From contig JBGAGT010000013.1 of assembly GCA_044226535.1 (NCBI GenBank), positions 1 to 64,000 of the forward strand: a DNA stretch of 64,000 nt. The letters are read 5' to 3'. Position numbers and translations under genes: made by a program. Positions 44,084 to 52,979 of the stretch are shown here, one piece after another. The notes beneath the pieces are model-generated. The model saw only the letters and a list, made by a program, of their open reading frames with translations. It was not told the origin of the DNA and ran no database searches. The stretch is from VBCG01 sp044226535 (lineage in GTDB: Bacteria > Pseudomonadota > Gammaproteobacteria > Burkholderiales > Casimicrobiaceae). The first letter of the stretch is position 1. Each line of letters opens with the position of its first letter.

Positions 44084-45582
44084 CAGCCCACCACCTTGCC
44101 GGGGTTGAAGACGTCGCCCGGGTCGAGGGCGGCCTTGAGTTTCTTCATCAGCGCGAGCTCGACCGGCGACTTGTAACGCGCGAGCTCGTCGCGCTTGAGT
44201 TGCCCGATGCCGTGCTCGGCGGAGATCGAGCCTCCGAAGTGCGCCACGAGGTCATGGACGATCCGGTTCGCGACCCCGGATTGATGCATGAATCGTGCCG
44301 AATCCTCGCCCTCGGGCGCGGAAAGGTTGTAGTGCAGGTTGCCGTCGCCCAGGTGGCCGAACACCACGAAGCGTGCGCCGGGCAGGGCCGCGGACAGCGC
44401 CTTCTCGGCATCGCGCAGGAACGCCGGGATGGACGAGACCGGCAGGGAGATGTCGTGCTTGATGTTCGGGCCCTCGCGGCGCTGCGCCTCGGAGATGTTC
44501 TCGCGCAGCGACCATAGCGCATCGGCCTGCGCCATGGACTGCGCGATGGTCGCGTCGACGGCGATCTCGCGCTCGACGGCGTCGCCCAGCACCGCCTCGA
44601 CCTGGCCCGCGAGCGCGTCGCCGCCCGCGCTGTCAGTGGCCTCGACCAGCACGTACCAGGGCATGCCGGGAAGGGGATCGGGCGAGGGATGGTGCTTGCG
44701 CGAGAGCCCCAGCGCGAACGCCGAGATTAGCTCGAAGCCCTCGAGCCGGTCGCCGAGCCGCTCGCGCAGGAGCCCCAGCAGGGCCACTGCCGAGGCGACG
44801 CTCGGCACGCCGGCGATCGCGGTGGCGCGGGAACGCGGCGCCGGCTGCAGCTTCAGCACCGCGGCCGTGATGATGCCGAGCGTGCCTTCCGCGCCGATGA
44901 ACCACTGCTTGAGGTCGTAGCCGGTGTTGTCCTTGCGCAGCCCGCGCAGGCCGTCCCAGACCGTGCCGTCGGCGAGCACGACCTCGAGCCCCAGGACCTG
45001 GTCGCGCGCATTGCCGAAGCGCAGCACGGCCGTGCCGCCGGCATTGGTGGAAAGGTTGCCGCCGATGGTGCAACTGCCTTCCGAGGCCAGCGACAGCGGG
45101 AAGCGCAGGCCGTGGTCCGCGGCGTGCTGCTGCACGGCCGCGAGGGTGGCCCCGGCCTCGACGGTGAGCGTGGCGTTGCCGGTGTCGATGGCGCGCATCC
45201 GGTCGAGCCGCGTGGTGGCGAGGACGACCTGCGCGCGCCCGTCGACCGGCACTGCGCCCCCGCAAAGTCCCGTATTGCCGCCCTGCGTCACCACCGCCAC
45301 GCCGGCCGCCGCCGCCGCGTGCACCACCGCAGCGACCTCCGCCGTGGTCGACGGGCGCACCACCGCCAGCGCGCGCCCCCGGTAGCGGCCGCGCCAGTCG
45401 GCGAGGAAGGGGGCGGTGTCGTGCTGGCCGGTCAGCACCTGGGCAGGCCCGACGATCGATGCCAGCGCAGCGACGAGGCCGGCCGGGTCCGCGCCGGCCG
45501 GGGGCGCTGCCGCCTGCGCGCCGGCTGCCGGGTGCGGGCCGGGCGTTGCGCCCGGCCCTGCGGTTGCGTGGGGTATCGTCAT
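44083..45582 (-). CDS. FAD-binding oxidoreductase (GlcD/D-lactate dehydrogenase type)
   Basis: This 499-residue flavoprotein has the PCMH FAD-binding domain (PSTTAEVAAVVHAAAAAGVAVVTQGGNTGLCGGAVP, ASEGSCTIGGNLSTNAGGTAVLRFGNARDQVLGLEVVL, GAEGTLGIITAAVLKLQP). Its C-terminal FAD-oxidase region ends VFGHLGDGNLHYNL and SAEHGIGQLKRDEL. It oxidises a 2-hydroxy acid such as D-lactate or D-2-hydroxyglutarate. ATG 45582 has no ribosome site, and a TAATAT -10-like box lies 8 bases upstream, so it may be leaderless. It is divergent from phaM. Confidence 0.92.
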   Translation of the reverse strand: MTIPHATAGPGATPGPHPAAGAQAAAPPAGADPAGLVAALASIVGPAQVLTGQHDTAPFLADWRGRYRGRALAVVRPSTTAEVAAVVHAAAAAGVAVVTQGGNTGLCGGAVPVDGRAQVVLATTRLDRMRAIDTGNATLTVEAGATLAAVQQHAADHGLRFPLSLASEGSCTIGGNLSTNAGGTAVLRFGNARDQVLGLEVVLADGTVWDGLRGLRKDNTGYDLKQWFIGAEGTLGIITAAVLKLQPAPRSRATAIAGVPSVASAVALLGLLRERLGDRLEGFELISAFALGLSRKHHPSPDPLPGMPWYVLVEATDSAGGDALAGQVEAVLGDAVEREIAVDATIAQSMAQADALWSLRENISEAQRREGPNIKHDISLPVSSIPAFLRDAEKALSAALPGARFVVFGHLGDGNLHYNLSAPEGEDSARFMHQSGVANRIVHDLVAHFGGSISAEHGIGQLKRDELARYKSPVELALMKKLKAALDPGDVFNPGKVVG

Positions 45583-45586
45583 GGGA

Positions 45587-45601
45587 GACGATATTATCGT
45601 C
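45587..45601. promoter_or_regulatory. 15-bp palindrome in the divergent flavoprotein/phaM intergenic region
   Basis: GACGATA-T-TATCGTC is a perfect inverted repeat with a one-base centre. It occupies the middle of a 33-bp gap between divergent starts at 45582 (-) and 45616 (+). It contains possible -10 elements on both strands (TATTAT, TAATAT). It could be an operator for both genes. Confidence 0.5.
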
Positions 45602-45615
45602 CGGGGGAGAGATCG

Positions 45616-45990
45616 ATGAGCGAAGACCGCAAGCCGCCGCCCGACACGGGCGCGCCCGCCTTCTCGCCGCAACAGGCGGCGGAGTTCATGCAGAAGCTGT
45701 GGAACCCCTTCGGCGTGCCCATGCCGGGCTTCGGCCTGCCGGGCGTGGGCGCGATGCCCGCCGCCGAAGGCGCGCCCGCGCCGGCGCCTTTTCCCAACCC
45801 GGCGATGATGTTCGCCACGCTCGATCCCGCCGAGGTCGAGCGCAAGATCGGCGAGCTCCGCATCGTCGAGAACTGGCTGCAGATGAGCCTTTCGATGATG
45901 CAGATGAGCATCAAGGGACTCGAGCTGCAGAAGGCCGCGCTCGAGGCCATCCAGCCCGGTACCCCCGCGCGTTCCCCCAAGGCCAAATGA
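45616..45990 (+). CDS. phaM: PhaM-family polyhydroxyalkanoate granule protein
   Basis: This 124-residue protein has the PhaM signature FMQKLWNPFGVPMPGFGLPG and LDPAEVERKIGELRIVENWLQMSLSMMQMSIKGLELQKAALEAI, an amphipathic coiled-coil-like segment. In Cupriavidus, PhaM activates PHA synthase and attaches granules to the nucleoid. The usual Lys/Arg-rich DNA-binding tail is very short here (RSPKAK). ATG 45616 is preceded by GGGGGAG. Confidence 0.85.
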   Translation: MSEDRKPPPDTGAPAFSPQQAAEFMQKLWNPFGVPMPGFGLPGVGAMPAAEGAPAPAPFPNPAMMFATLDPAEVERKIGELRIVENWLQMSLSMMQMSIKGLELQKAALEAIQPGTPARSPKAK

Positions 45991-46009
45991 CACTCTCGCC
46001 ATTTCCCCG

Positions 46010-46684
46010 ATGACCACACCCCTGACCCTGTACTACGGCTCCGGCTCGCCCTACGCCTGGCGCGTGCAGCTCGCGCTCGAGCACAAGGGCATCCCTTACG
46101 AGCGGAAGGTCCTGTCGTTCTCCGCGGGCGACACCCGCAAGCCGGAATTCGTCGCGCTCAATCCCCGCCACCGCGTGCCGACCATCGTCGACCAGGGCTT
46201 CGTGCTCTACGAGTCGAACGCCATCGTCGAATATCTCGACGACGCCTACCCGGGACGCGGCCAGCCGCTGTTCCCCGGCGACGCGCGTTCGCGCGCCAGG
46301 GTGCGGCGGCTGGTCGGCGAGGTCGACAGCTACTTCGACAAGGCGATCGACGACATCGCCGATCAGGCCTTCCACGTGAAGCCCGAGGCGCGCGATGCGG
46401 CGATCGTCGCGCGCGGCTGCGACAAGGTCCGCGAGGAGTACGCGCTGTTCACGCGCTACCTGGGCGAGGCGGGCGCAGGTGGCTTCCTCGCGGGGACGCT
46501 GTCGGCGGCGGACTTCGCGTTCTACCCGCTGGTGGCGATGGTCAAGCGCTGCGAGGCGCGGCTACCCGACCTCGACAGCAACGCGCTGCTCACGCCCGAG
46601 CTCCGCGCATGGAAGGCGCGCATCGAGGCGCTGCCGTATCTCGCGTCGACCATGCCGCCGCACTGGCAGGAGAAGCCGGCGTAG
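46010..46684 (+). CDS. Glutathione S-transferase family protein
   Basis: This 224-residue GST has an N-terminal thioredoxin-like domain (LTLYYGSGSPYAWRVQLALEHKGIPYERK, NPRHRVPTIVDQGFVLYESNAIVEYLDDAYPG) and an all-helical C-terminal domain with LAGTLSAADFAFYPLVA. The glutathione-site sequence ESNAI is intact. The substrate is unknown. It follows phaM after 19 bases and may be cotranscribed. Confidence 0.88.
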   Translation: MTTPLTLYYGSGSPYAWRVQLALEHKGIPYERKVLSFSAGDTRKPEFVALNPRHRVPTIVDQGFVLYESNAIVEYLDDAYPGRGQPLFPGDARSRARVRRLVGEVDSYFDKAIDDIADQAFHVKPEARDAAIVARGCDKVREEYALFTRYLGEAGAGGFLAGTLSAADFAFYPLVAMVKRCEARLPDLDSNALLTPELRAWKARIEALPYLASTMPPHWQEKPA

Positions 46685-46754
46685 CCGGGCGCAGCGCGGC
46701 GGCGGCCCCGCGACGAGCGGCGCGGCGTCGGCATGTGCCGCGGCCGGGGGTCGC

Positions 46755-48563
46755 TCAGGCGCCGAGCCAGGCCTTGCGACGATCGAGCGTCGCGGCATCG
46801 GCATCCGCCGCGAGCGTCATCACCGCCGTGTCCTGCGGCGGCGCCGCCAGCACCACCTCGACGTGCATCAGGCGGTCGCGGCGGAAGGCGTCGATGCCGA
46901 GGCTGTCGCCCGGCCGTGCGCGCAGGAGGCGTGCGGCGAGCGATTCCGCGCTTGCCTTGAGCCCGTCGACGGCGATCACCACGTCGTGGGCAGACAGCCC
47001 CGCGCGCGAGGCGGGGCCGTCGCGCGCGACCGATGCGAGCTTGAGCTCGCCGCTCGCCGGCCAGCTCGCGCCGAGCCACGCGGTGGGCACCGACGCGGAC
47101 GCGGGCTTGCCGCCCTTGTCGCGCGGGCCTTCCGAGGCGCGCAACGCCAGCGCGACGCCATGGCGCGGCAGCAGCGCCGCGAGCGGCGGGTCCTCGGTGC
47201 CATCCACGTAGCGCGCGAAGAAGTCGCGGAGGCCGGCGCCCGCGAGCTCGCAGGCGATCGCGGCGATCTCGCCCGGCTCGACGCCGCGGCCGGTGAGGCC
47301 GCAGCGCTGCCACAGCGTGCGCATCAGCGCGTCGAGCGAGCTGCCGTGCGCGCGGAGCTCGAGGTCGAGGGCCAGTGCGACCAGCGCACCCTTGGCGTAA
47401 TAGCTGATGCCGGCGTTGGGGGAATTCTCGTCGGGCCGGTAGAACTTGATCCAGGCGTCGTGGCTCGCGTCGCCGACGCTCTGCAGGTGACGCCCCGGCG
47501 TGCGCAGCACCCCCGTCAGCGTGCGCGCGAAGAGCTCGAGCACGCGCTCGGCGGGCACCACCCCCGAGCGCGACAGCGACAGGTCGTCGTAGTACGAGGT
47601 GATGCCCTCGAAGGCCCACAGGTCGCGCGTATAGGCCTCGCGCGCCAGCGCGTAGGGCACGAAGGCCGCGGGCTTGATGCGCTTGACGTTCCAGGCGTGG
47701 AAGTACTCGTGGCTGGCGAGCCCGAGGAAGCGCAGGTAGGGGTCGGCCAGCGTCGCATCCTGCGGGTGCGGCAGCTCGTCGCGCGCGCACAGGAGGCTCG
47801 TCGACGCACGGTGCTCGAGGCCGCCGTAGCCCTCTCCGACGGCATGTACCAGGAAGAGGTAGCGGTCGAAGGGCGCGCGGCCCGGTGTCCCGGCCGGGCC
47901 GTCGAAGAGGTCGCACTGCCACTGGCAGATGCGTGCGAGGTCGTGCTCGAGGCGCGGCATGTCGACCGCGCCGGCCCCGCTGATGGCGATGTCGTGCGTG
48001 ACGCCGCCGGCGACGAACTGCCCGCGGGCGAAGCGCGCGATCTCGACGGGATGGTCGATCAGCTCGTCGTAGCTCGCGGCCTCGCGGGGCCCGAAGCCCC
48101 AGGCATCGCCGTCGACCGCCGGCATCGAGGTCGCCACCACGGCGCCCGGCATGGCGCCGGCGAAGCGCGCGTCGAGGGCGAGCGTGCAGCGGCGATCCGC
48201 GCGGCCCTCGGGGCAGAGGAACATCGAGGCGCCGTTGAAGTAGGCGCGATCGGCGTCGAGGTAGGCGGTGCGCACCGACAGGTCGAAGGCGTAGACCTGC
48301 GCGACCACCTCGAGCGGCCCCTCGCAGGGCGCCGCCTTCCAGCGGTCCTTGGCGAGCTTGCCGATGGGCAGCGCGCGCCCGCGGGCGCGCGCCTCGACGT
48401 GCACGAAGTGGCGCGCGAACTCGCGTACCAGGTAGCTCCCCGGCGTCCAGGTCGGCAGGGTGAACTGCTGGCCATCGGGGTCGGGGTCGGGGACGGTGCA
48501 GCGCACTTCGTACAGGTGGGCGTGGACGTCGAGTGGCGCGACGCGATAGGCGATGGCATCCAT
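46755..48563 (-). CDS. M61-family glycyl aminopeptidase with PDZ domain
   Basis: This 602-residue protein has an N-terminal beta domain and an M61 catalytic domain. The zinc motif is LASHEYFHAWNVKRIKP, with the third ligand Glu in LWAFEGITSYYDDL. A C-terminal PDZ domain reads LKLASVARDGPASRAGLSAHDVVIAVDGLKA. It lacks a signal peptide from ATG 48563, which starts just where the family alignment starts. It lies 69 bases downstream of the tRNA-Arg gene on the same strand. Confidence 0.9.
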   Translation of the reverse strand: MDAIAYRVAPLDVHAHLYEVRCTVPDPDPDGQQFTLPTWTPGSYLVREFARHFVHVEARARGRALPIGKLAKDRWKAAPCEGPLEVVAQVYAFDLSVRTAYLDADRAYFNGASMFLCPEGRADRRCTLALDARFAGAMPGAVVATSMPAVDGDAWGFGPREAASYDELIDHPVEIARFARGQFVAGGVTHDIAISGAGAVDMPRLEHDLARICQWQCDLFDGPAGTPGRAPFDRYLFLVHAVGEGYGGLEHRASTSLLCARDELPHPQDATLADPYLRFLGLASHEYFHAWNVKRIKPAAFVPYALAREAYTRDLWAFEGITSYYDDLSLSRSGVVPAERVLELFARTLTGVLRTPGRHLQSVGDASHDAWIKFYRPDENSPNAGISYYAKGALVALALDLELRAHGSSLDALMRTLWQRCGLTGRGVEPGEIAAIACELAGAGLRDFFARYVDGTEDPPLAALLPRHGVALALRASEGPRDKGGKPASASVPTAWLGASWPASGELKLASVARDGPASRAGLSAHDVVIAVDGLKASAESLAARLLRARPGDSLGIDAFRRDRLMHVEVVLAAPPQDTAVMTLAADADAATLDRRKAWLGA

Positions 48564-48632
48564 GCGGAGTGGGCGGGCGGAAAGGGAAGCGAGGGGTGGA
48601 GCGGCGGGCGAACGCAAAGGCGGATGGTCGGC

Positions 48633-48708
48633 TGGCGCCCCGAAGACGAATCGAACGTCCGACCTGCCCCTTAGGAGGGGGCTGCTCTATCCACTGAGCT
48701 ACCGGGGC
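48633..48708 (-). tRNA. tRNA-Arg (anticodon CCT)
   Basis: This is a 76-base tRNA, including an encoded CCA at the 3' end. The acceptor arm GCCCCGG pairs with TCGGGGC (one G-U). The D arm contains GTAGCTCAGTGGATAGAGC. The anticodon stem-loop is CCCCC-TCCTAA-GGGG with anticodon CCT, and the T arm contains GTTCGATTC. It reads AGG codons, which are rare in GC-rich genomes of this kind. Confidence 0.95.
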
Positions 48709-48824
48709 GAGCCCGCGATGATAGCCGATCGCGACGGGACCGGCCGCTGCCGCGCGCGGCGGCCTATCACCTCGCGACGAGGGTGCCGCCCGAACCCGTA
48801 CAATTCGCGGGCGCGACGCAAGCC

Positions 48825-50249
48825 ATGACCTTCGATTCGCTGACCTTCGCGGTGTTCCTGCTCGTCGCCTGGGCCGTCTTCTGGCTCACGCCGGCCTGGG
48901 CGGCACGCAAGCGCATCCTGCTCGCGCTGTCGTACGTGTTCTACGCCGCTTGGAACCCGTTCTTCGTGCTGCTGCTGGTCGCGACCACGGGCTTCGACTG
49001 GCTGATGGGCCGCGCCCTCGAGCGCGAGGAGCGCGCCGCGCGGCGCAAGTCGCTGCTCGTCGCATCGATCGTCGTGAACGTCGCCGCGCTGGCGTTCTTC
49101 AAGTACGCGCAGTTCCTCAGCGACACGGCGATCGCGCTGGCCGCCGCCGTGGGCATCGTTTGGAAGCCCCTCGACCTCGGCATCCTGCTGCCGGTGGGCA
49201 TCTCGTTCTACACCTTCGAGAGCCTGTCGTACGTGATCGAGGTGTACCGGCGCCGCATCAAGGCCTCGCGGAGCCTGGTCGACTACGGGCTCTACGTCAC
49301 CTTCTTCCCGCACCTCGTCGCGGGACCGATCCTGCGCTACGCCGACTTCAACCCGCAGACCGCGAAGCCCATGCCTTTCGCGCAGACCGCGCAGGGGCGC
49401 GGCCTCGCGATGCTGTTCATCGGCCTCGCGATGAAGGTTTGCCTCGCCGACCTGGTGTTCGCGCCGGTGGCCGACGCGACCTTCGCGACCACGGCCCACC
49501 CGGGCGTGGCCGAGGCCTGGCTCGGCGCCTGCGCCTTCTCGCTGCAGGTCTACCTCGATTTTGCGGGCTATTCGCTGTGCGCGATCGGCGTCGCGCTGAT
49601 GTTCGGCTTCCGCTTCCCCATGAACTTCGAGAGCCCCTTCGGTGCGGTGGGCATGGTCGACCTGTGGAACCGCTGGCACATGACGCTGACGGGCTGGCTG
49701 CGCGACTACGTGTTCACGCCGCTCGGGCACTACCGCCGCGGGCGCTGGCGCGGCCACGCCAACCTGGTGTTCACCTTCCTGCTGTGCGGGCTCTGGCACG
49801 GTGCCGCCTGGCATTTCGTGCTGTGGGGCGGGTTGAACGGCGTGCTGCTGGTGGTCGAGCGTGAGTTTCGCGACCGCGTCTGGGACTTCGCGCGCGTCCG
49901 CGCGAGCGGGGGCCGCGTGCTGCTCGCGCTGGCGACCTTCGCGGTCTTCGCGCTCGAGGCCGTGATGTTCCGCGCGCATGGCGTGCACCAGGCGCTGTCG
50001 ATGATGGCGACCATGGTCGGCTGGCACGGGCTCGCCGCCTCGAGCATCGTGCCTGCCGCCGATGCGCAACTGGTGCTGCTCGCGGGCGCGGGGGTGCTGG
50101 CGGCGCAGATCGTCTCGGCGCGCGTGCGGGGCTGGGACTGGCTCGACGCCACGGCCATGGGTTGGCGCACCGCCATCGTCGCGGCGGCGCTCGCCGCGGT
50201 GGCGTTCTCGCCGGGCCTCAACCCGGCGTTCATCTACTTCCAGTTCTGA
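48825..50249 (+). CDS. MBOAT-family O-acyltransferase (AlgI-like)
   Basis: This 474-residue polytopic membrane protein reads FFPHLVAGPILRYADFNPQ, CAFSLQVYLDFAGYSLCAIGVALMFGF, DLWNRWHMTLTGWLRDYVFTPLG and LLCGLWHGAAWHFVLWGGLNG. The last segment contains the catalytic His of the MBOAT fold. AlgI-type enzymes pass acetyl groups across the inner membrane for O-acetylation of exopolysaccharide or cell wall. A TACAAT element (48799-48804) precedes it. It is coupled (TGATG) to the SGNH-like partner gene. Confidence 0.92.
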   Translation: MTFDSLTFAVFLLVAWAVFWLTPAWAARKRILLALSYVFYAAWNPFFVLLLVATTGFDWLMGRALEREERAARRKSLLVASIVVNVAALAFFKYAQFLSDTAIALAAAVGIVWKPLDLGILLPVGISFYTFESLSYVIEVYRRRIKASRSLVDYGLYVTFFPHLVAGPILRYADFNPQTAKPMPFAQTAQGRGLAMLFIGLAMKVCLADLVFAPVADATFATTAHPGVAEAWLGACAFSLQVYLDFAGYSLCAIGVALMFGFRFPMNFESPFGAVGMVDLWNRWHMTLTGWLRDYVFTPLGHYRRGRWRGHANLVFTFLLCGLWHGAAWHFVLWGGLNGVLLVVEREFRDRVWDFARVRASGGRVLLALATFAVFALEAVMFRAHGVHQALSMMATMVGWHGLAASSIVPAADAQLVLLAGAGVLAAQIVSARVRGWDWLDATAMGWRTAIVAAALAAVAFSPGLNPAFIYFQF

Positions 50250-51298
50250 TGGCGAGCATCGACGATCCTGCCATCGCGCCGCGCGAAAGCCTCGCCGGCG
50301 CGGCCTCGAAGGCTGGCGGCGCGCGCTGGCGCATGGCGTGGCTCGCGGCAATCGCCATCGTCGTCGCGCTTGCAGCGGCGTTCGAGCTGACGCTGCGCCA
50401 CATGGGCTACGTCCCCACGGTGCAGGACGACGAGGACCTGTGGGCGATCCAGGCCGACCGGCTGCACGGGGCGCCGGACGCCATCGCGCTGCTCGGCGCG
50501 TCGCGCATCCAGTTCGCCGTGGATCGCGCACAGGTGGAGGCCGCCACGGGCCGCCGCGCCCCGATGCTGGCGATCAACGGCCAGTACCCCCTCGCTGCGT
50601 TGCGCTGGCTGGCGCTCGACACCGATTTCCGCGGGCTCGCCGTCGTCGGCATCGATGCGCGCGGCATGGACCGCCGCCACTGGGACATGCAGAAGCCGTG
50701 GATCGAGCACTTCCGGACGCGCTGGACGCTGGCGCGCGAGATCCACCGGCTGCTCCTCACGCCGCTGCAGCAGCGATTGGTGGCGATGCGCTCGCCCTTC
50801 GCGGTGGTGGGGCTGCTGCGCCGCTGGCTCGCCGGTCTCGGCCCGCCCTTCAACGATTACCTCGTCATGCGCGCCGATCGCGTGGGCTTCCTCGACTACC
50901 AGCGTACCGACATCGATGCCATCCGCCGCCAGCGCATCGCCGACCTCGTCGCCTACTACCGCGACTACCCGCCGGCGCCCGCCGCGCGCTGGCTCGCCGA
51001 CCTCGAGGAGGTCTCGCAATGGGTGCGGGTGATCCAGGCGAGGGGAGGGCGCGTCGTGCTGTTCCGCGAGCCCTCGGCCGGGGAGCACCTCGCGCTCGAC
51101 GAGAAGAACTACCCGCGCGCGGTGTACTGGGACGCCTATGCGCGCGTCTCGCCGGCCGCCATGATCGAGTTCCGCGACGAGCCGGCCTTCGCCTCGATGG
51201 TGCTGCCCGACGATTCGCACATCGACGGCCACGACATCCCGCGCTTCACCAAGGCGCTGCTGGACGTGCTCGCCCGGCGCGGCCTTCTCGCGCGCTGA
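50249..51298 (+). CDS. Membrane-anchored SGNH/AlgX-like hydrolase
   Basis: This 349-residue protein has an N-terminal membrane helix (WLAAIAIVVALAAAFELTL, about residues 31-50). The periplasmic domain has SGNH-like features: LLGASRIQFAVD carrying the candidate catalytic Ser, and DDSHIDGHDIPRF carrying a DxxH-type Asp-His near the C-terminus. Proteins of this layout accept acetyl groups from MBOAT partners and acetylate a glycan. Its coupling to the AlgI-like gene supports that role. The target polysaccharide is unknown. Confidence 0.78.
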   Translation: MASIDDPAIAPRESLAGAASKAGGARWRMAWLAAIAIVVALAAAFELTLRHMGYVPTVQDDEDLWAIQADRLHGAPDAIALLGASRIQFAVDRAQVEAATGRRAPMLAINGQYPLAALRWLALDTDFRGLAVVGIDARGMDRRHWDMQKPWIEHFRTRWTLAREIHRLLLTPLQQRLVAMRSPFAVVGLLRRWLAGLGPPFNDYLVMRADRVGFLDYQRTDIDAIRRQRIADLVAYYRDYPPAPAARWLADLEEVSQWVRVIQARGGRVVLFREPSAGEHLALDEKNYPRAVYWDAYARVSPAAMIEFRDEPAFASMVLPDDSHIDGHDIPRFTKALLDVLARRGLLAR

Positions 51299-51990
51299 TG
51301 GACGGCCCTTCGCGCAAGCTGCGCTTCCCGCCGGTCGAGCGGGCGCTGCGCGATCCCGACGGCCTGCTCGCCATCGGGGGCGACCTCTCGGTCGAGCGCC
51401 TGGTCGAGGCCTATCGGCATGGCATCTTCCCCTGGTATTCGGAAGGCCAGCCCATCCTGTGGTGGACCCCCGACCCGCGCATGGTGCTGGACGTCGACGC
51501 GTTCCACGTGTCGCGCTCGCTGGCGAAGCGCGTGCGCAGCGGGCGTTTCGCCCTGTCCGTCGACACCGACTTCGAGGCCGTGATCCGCGCCTGCTCGGCG
51601 CCACGGCGCGGTGAGGCGAGCACATGGATCATCGAGGACATGATCGCCGCCTATCTCGACCTCCACCGCGCGGGCTACGCGCATTCGGTCGAGGCCTGGC
51701 GCGATGGTGAGCTGGCCGGGGGCCTCTATTGCGTCGCGCTCGGACGCGTCGTGTTCGGCGAGTCGATGTTCACGCGCGAGCCCGACGCCTCGAAGGTCGC
51801 GCTGGTGGGGTTGGTGTCGATCGCACGGCGCCTGGGCGTGCCGCTGATCGACTGCCAGCAGCAGACGGCCCACCTCGCGTCGCTGGGTGCACGGCCGATG
51901 TCGCGGGCGGCGTTTGCGGCGCGGCTCGCCGAATTGATACACTCGTCCGAACCACCCCAGGGCTGGATCCCGGGAGCCCTTTCGACGTGA
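51298..51990 (+). CDS. aat: Leucyl/phenylalanyl-tRNA-protein transferase
   Basis: This 230-residue Aat has LRFPPVERALRDPDGLLAIGGDLSVERLVEAYRHGIFPWY, WWTPDPRMVL, and SMFTREPDASKVALVGLV...LIDCQQQTAHLASLGA. It adds Leu or Phe from tRNA to N-terminal Lys/Arg of proteins, marking them for ClpS/ClpAP. ATG 51298 shares a base with the upstream stop, and its own stop overlaps bpt. Confidence 0.96.
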   Translation: MDGPSRKLRFPPVERALRDPDGLLAIGGDLSVERLVEAYRHGIFPWYSEGQPILWWTPDPRMVLDVDAFHVSRSLAKRVRSGRFALSVDTDFEAVIRACSAPRRGEASTWIIEDMIAAYLDLHRAGYAHSVEAWRDGELAGGLYCVALGRVVFGESMFTREPDASKVALVGLVSIARRLGVPLIDCQQQTAHLASLGARPMSRAAFAARLAELIHSSEPPQGWIPGALST

Positions 51991-52709
51991 GCAGGCTCAA
52001 CGACCTCCCGATCGCCGCGCTGCAGTTCTACGCAACGGCCCCATATCCGTGCAGCTACCTCGCCGACCGCGCGGCCCGGTCGCAGGTGGCCACGCCCAGC
52101 CACCTCATCGACACCGGCGTCTACAGCGAGCTGGTCCGGCTGGGTTTCCGCCGGAGCGGGGCCTTCACCTACCGGCCCTATTGCGATCGCTGCAGGGCCT
52201 GCGTGCCCGTGCGCGTGCCGGTTGCGCAATTCACGCCTTCCCGTACCCAGCGCCGCACCCTGCGTGACAACGCAGGACTGGCCGTGACGCGCCGCGAGCT
52301 CGCCTATCGAAGCGAGCACTACGAGCTCTACCTCCGCTACCAGCGCGCCCGGCACCCCGGCGGCGGCATGGACCACGACAGCCGCGAGCAGTACCAGCAC
52401 TTCCTGCTGCACAGCAATGTGTCGACCGACCTGTACGAATTCAGAGAAGGGGAGGCGCTGCGGATGGTGAGCCTGGTCGACCGGCTGGAGGACGGGCTTT
52501 CGTCGGTTTACACGTTCTACGACGCCGCGGTCCCGGGGTCGAGTTACGGCACTTACGGGGTCCTGTGGCAGATCGAGCGTTGCCGGGAGCTGGGCCTGTC
52601 GCACCTATATCTTGGGTATTGGATCGAACACAGCCCCAAGATGGCGTACAAGGCGGCGTTTCGGCCGATTGAGGGGTTGGTGGAGGGGGTGTGGCGGGTG
52701 CTGTCTTAA
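51987..52709 (+). CDS. bpt: Aspartate/glutamate leucyltransferase (arginyltransferase family)
   Basis: This 240-residue Bpt/Ate1-type protein has the N-terminal Cys block YPCSYLADRAARSQVATP and YRPYCDRCRACVPVRVPV, and the C-terminal GNAT-like core GTYGVLWQIERCRELGLSHLYLGYWIEHSPKMAYKAAFRP. Bacterial members transfer Leu to N-terminal Asp/Glu. It starts at GTG 51987, overlapping aat, which gives an N-degron pair. Confidence 0.94.
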   Translation: MSRLNDLPIAALQFYATAPYPCSYLADRAARSQVATPSHLIDTGVYSELVRLGFRRSGAFTYRPYCDRCRACVPVRVPVAQFTPSRTQRRTLRDNAGLAVTRRELAYRSEHYELYLRYQRARHPGGGMDHDSREQYQHFLLHSNVSTDLYEFREGEALRMVSLVDRLEDGLSSVYTFYDAAVPGSSYGTYGVLWQIERCRELGLSHLYLGYWIEHSPKMAYKAAFRPIEGLVEGVWRVLS

Positions 52710-52746
52710 ATCCCTCGTTTTTTTGCCCCTAACGTTGTGGACTACA

Positions 52747-52908
52747 GTGAGTCACTCACATTGTATGACCACGTTATCGGGCTCTCTTTGGAAATGCTTC
52801 CAACTCCGGTGCCTGTTTGCGATCGCAAACAGGCATTGGGGTCCGGAAGCCACCCTGCGCATGCTTCCCTTCATCCATTTTGTTAAGTACAGTGATAAAC
52901 ACTTAAAT
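52747..52908 (+). promoter_or_regulatory. rpfF regulatory region with four inverted repeats
   Basis: The gap between bpt and rpfF is comparatively AT-rich. It holds GTGAGT-C-ACTCAC (52747-52759), TTGGAA-ATGC-TTCCAA (52788-52803), and a perfect 24-bp palindrome at 52811-52834 (GCCTGTTTGCGA and its reverse complement). A possible promoter TTGTTA (52880-52885)-N17-TTAAAT (52903-52908) is overlapped by TTAAGT-N12-ACTTAA (52883-52906). The 24-bp site would lie near -90 relative to the start of transcription, a position that suits an activator. Confidence 0.55.
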
Positions 52909-52979
52909 GGTTGAGTACACAAGCCATTAAGCGGTTTCGACCCGTACTTCATCTCAACATTCCTTTCCCGGGGGCCCTC

